Positions 20,322 through 21,336 of a stretch of 21,336 bases of DNA are shown here, piece after piece. How positions within the stretch are numbered: the first letter of the stretch is position 1; each line of letters begins with the position of its first letter. The DNA is taken from the NCBI GenBank assembly GCA_002340325.1, contig DDLV01000123.1, forward strand, positions 1-21,336, in the 5' to 3' direction. Below the pieces are notes generated by a model, which saw only the letters and a program-made list of their open reading frames with translations, made no database searches and had not been told where the DNA came from. Source of the stretch: Glaciecola sp. UBA2563 (GTDB lineage Bacteria; Pseudomonadota; Gammaproteobacteria; Enterobacterales; Alteromonadaceae). Position numbers and translations under genes: made by a program.

Positions 20322-21068
20322 ATGAAATTAGAAAATTTGATTGTATTTCTTAGCTTAACCATCTCAGCAACAGTAAACGCAGGTCAATGGGCGGTTGGCC
20401 CCATCGCTATCTTAGATGCGAGCCCGTACATTGGTGGCGAGAATGGCGTTGATGTGTTTCCTGGGATTGCATATGAAGGAGAGAAATTAAAAATACGCGG
20501 CCCTTATGTGGATTACTTTGTGGTTGGCGGTGGCAGGGAAGATATTTCTCTAGCACTAACATTGGGATTGGGGGCGAATCAGCTTGAGGTCAATGGCGAT
20601 GAACAGTTAGTTGGCATTCAAGACAGGGACAGTGGTGTTCTCGCGGGGGTAAGGATAGATTATCCGATCTTTAATGGAACTGGTTCGCTTGCAGTTCAAA
20701 CTGATGTAACAGATGAAAGTAATGGTCAACGAGCGGTGATAAGTTGGCAGAGACCCTTATTTAACAGTAACCCGAGAAAATGGATATTAGCGGCTCGCGT
20801 TCAGGCAGAGTGGTCTAGTGACGATTATGCTAACTTTTACTATGGAATTACGCCTCAAGAGGCGCTTGCTTCAAATTTTGATGAATATACTGTTGGTAAC
20901 ACCTTGCAGCCGTCGATTGGCATTCAAGGATTTTATAATTTTAGTCAAAACTGGCAGGTAATTTATAGTATGGACTATCAGTTATTATCATCTGAGGTCA
21001 AGGACAGTCCTATAGTCGATGAAAGTGGTGCACTTTCAGGAATCGTAGGCTTGGCATATGTATTTTGA
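20322..21068 (+). CDS. MipA/OmpV-family outer-membrane protein
   Basis: The 248-aa protein has an N-terminal signal peptide (residues 1-20, LIVFLSLTISATVNA with cleavage likely before GQWAV). The mature part is a run of amphipathic beta strands ending in ...IVGLAYVF, with the C-terminal phenylalanine used for outer-membrane assembly. VDVFPGIAYEGEKLKIRGPY matches the MipA/OmpV family, which includes MltA-interacting proteins and OmpV porin-like proteins. The internal SLALTLGLGANQLEV and GVLAGVRIDYPIFNGTGSLA segments fit too. Function is structural or transport; which one is unclear. ATG 20322 has a poor Shine-Dalgarno. The stop is 27 bp from the MITE-like element at the right edge. Confidence 0.85.
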   Translation: MKLENLIVFLSLTISATVNAGQWAVGPIAILDASPYIGGENGVDVFPGIAYEGEKLKIRGPYVDYFVVGGGREDISLALTLGLGANQLEVNGDEQLVGIQDRDSGVLAGVRIDYPIFNGTGSLAVQTDVTDESNGQRAVISWQRPLFNSNPRKWILAARVQAEWSSDDYANFYYGITPQEALASNFDEYTVGNTLQPSIGIQGFYNFSQNWQVIYSMDYQLLSSEVKDSPIVDESGALSGIVGLAYVF

Positions 21069-21094
21069 TGGGGGCACAACTAGGGGCTGTTGAT

Positions 21095-21336
21095 CTTTGT
21101 TCATTATTTGAGCAGCAGGTCATTTAGCCGTCAGACAACCGCAAATGAGTGTGGTTTGGTGGTGCCAAATGAGCGAATTTGTGGGCAGTATGCCGGCTAA
21201 ATGGCCGCTGCCCGGAGGGCTGTCACCTATAATGACCTATTTCTGTGTTCTCGCTGGCTTATTTGGATTGCCAAACTGCACCATCGACGCCTTGAACTAG
21301 CCCATTATAGGAACCAGCTCAAAAAATGAACAAAGG
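21095..21336. mobile_element. Structured MITE-like element, right end at or beyond the window edge
   Basis: The terminal inverted repeats are CTTTGTTCATTATTTGAGC (21095-21113) and its inverted copy ending ...ATGAACAAAG (21317-21335), 18 of 19 bp matching. Inside are further perfect inverted pairs: CATTTAGCCG (21121-21130) with CGGCTAAATG (21194-21203), GGGCAG (21183-21188) with CTGCCC (21208-21213), and CCTATAATG (21226-21234) with CATTATAGG (21303-21311). No open frame is credible. The outer end may extend further left (GGGGCTGTTGAT, about 21083-21094), but the matching right part lies outside the window. Confidence 0.6.

Noticed and set aside
1..21336. rRNA, tRNA, CRISPR array, transposase or integrase gene
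   Set aside because: No such sequence was recognised on either strand; the repeats present are attC sites, palindromes and MITE-like elements.

Overview
The window looks like part of the chromosome of a marine gammaproteobacterium (Alteromonadales- or Vibrio-like; genus not determinable). The reasons are the moderately AT-rich composition, a sedentary-type integron cassette array, a dgcN-dgcA D-glutamate pair, a P-protein-like prephenate dehydratase and a MipA/OmpV porin-like protein. No rRNA, tRNA, CRISPR or transposase gene was seen.

Region 1 (1-about 4140) is the distal part of an integron cassette array. Short cassettes, each with one or no intact gene, are separated by attC sites at about 166-243, 566-662, 1321-1429, 1871-1963, 2294-2369, 2838-2908, 3291-3370 and, less surely, 4014-4136. 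All attC sites point the same way, so the integrase should lie to the left, outside the window. Cargo: the 5' part of a reverse-oriented ccdA antitoxin at the left edge, two small membrane proteins, a signal-peptide protein, an acetyltransferase broken by two in-frame stops, a DUF3291 protein, a 121-aa hypothetical protein and a DUF6434-like protein.

Region 2 (4171-13612) is a tightly packed run of small, mostly plus-strand, stand-alone genes: a lipoprotein, three cupins, an MmcQ/YjbR protein, three VOC (glyoxalase-fold) proteins, an SMR transporter, a DapD-type tetrahydrodipicolinate succinyltransferase, four GNAT acetyltransferases, an NTF2-like protein (minus strand), an Asp/Glu racemase and a glutathione S-transferase. 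The gene types are those often carried in cassettes, but clear attC sites are missing. A 201-bp palindromic, MITE-like element with a candidate 4-bp target duplication lies at 12279-12479.

Region 3 (13626-16689) is a divergent regulatory unit. A TetR regulator faces a Rieske oxygenase gene followed after 20 bp by an AAA-type ATPase gene. Two identical-arm palindromes (CTTACC-N4-GGTAAG) lie between them, one exactly filling the spacer of the oxygenase promoter.

Region 4 (16743-20019, minus strand) encodes dgcN-dgcA, whose overlapping stop and start codons suggest translational coupling, for D-glutamate breakdown via N-acetyl-D-glutamate. Upstream lies a P-protein homologue whose chorismate mutase domain appears to have lost nearly all catalytic residues while the prephenate dehydratase and ACT parts look intact.

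Region 5 (20020-21336) holds a 302-bp intergenic region with two perfect palindromes, a MipA/OmpV-family outer-membrane protein gene and a structured MITE-like element that runs to the right edge.
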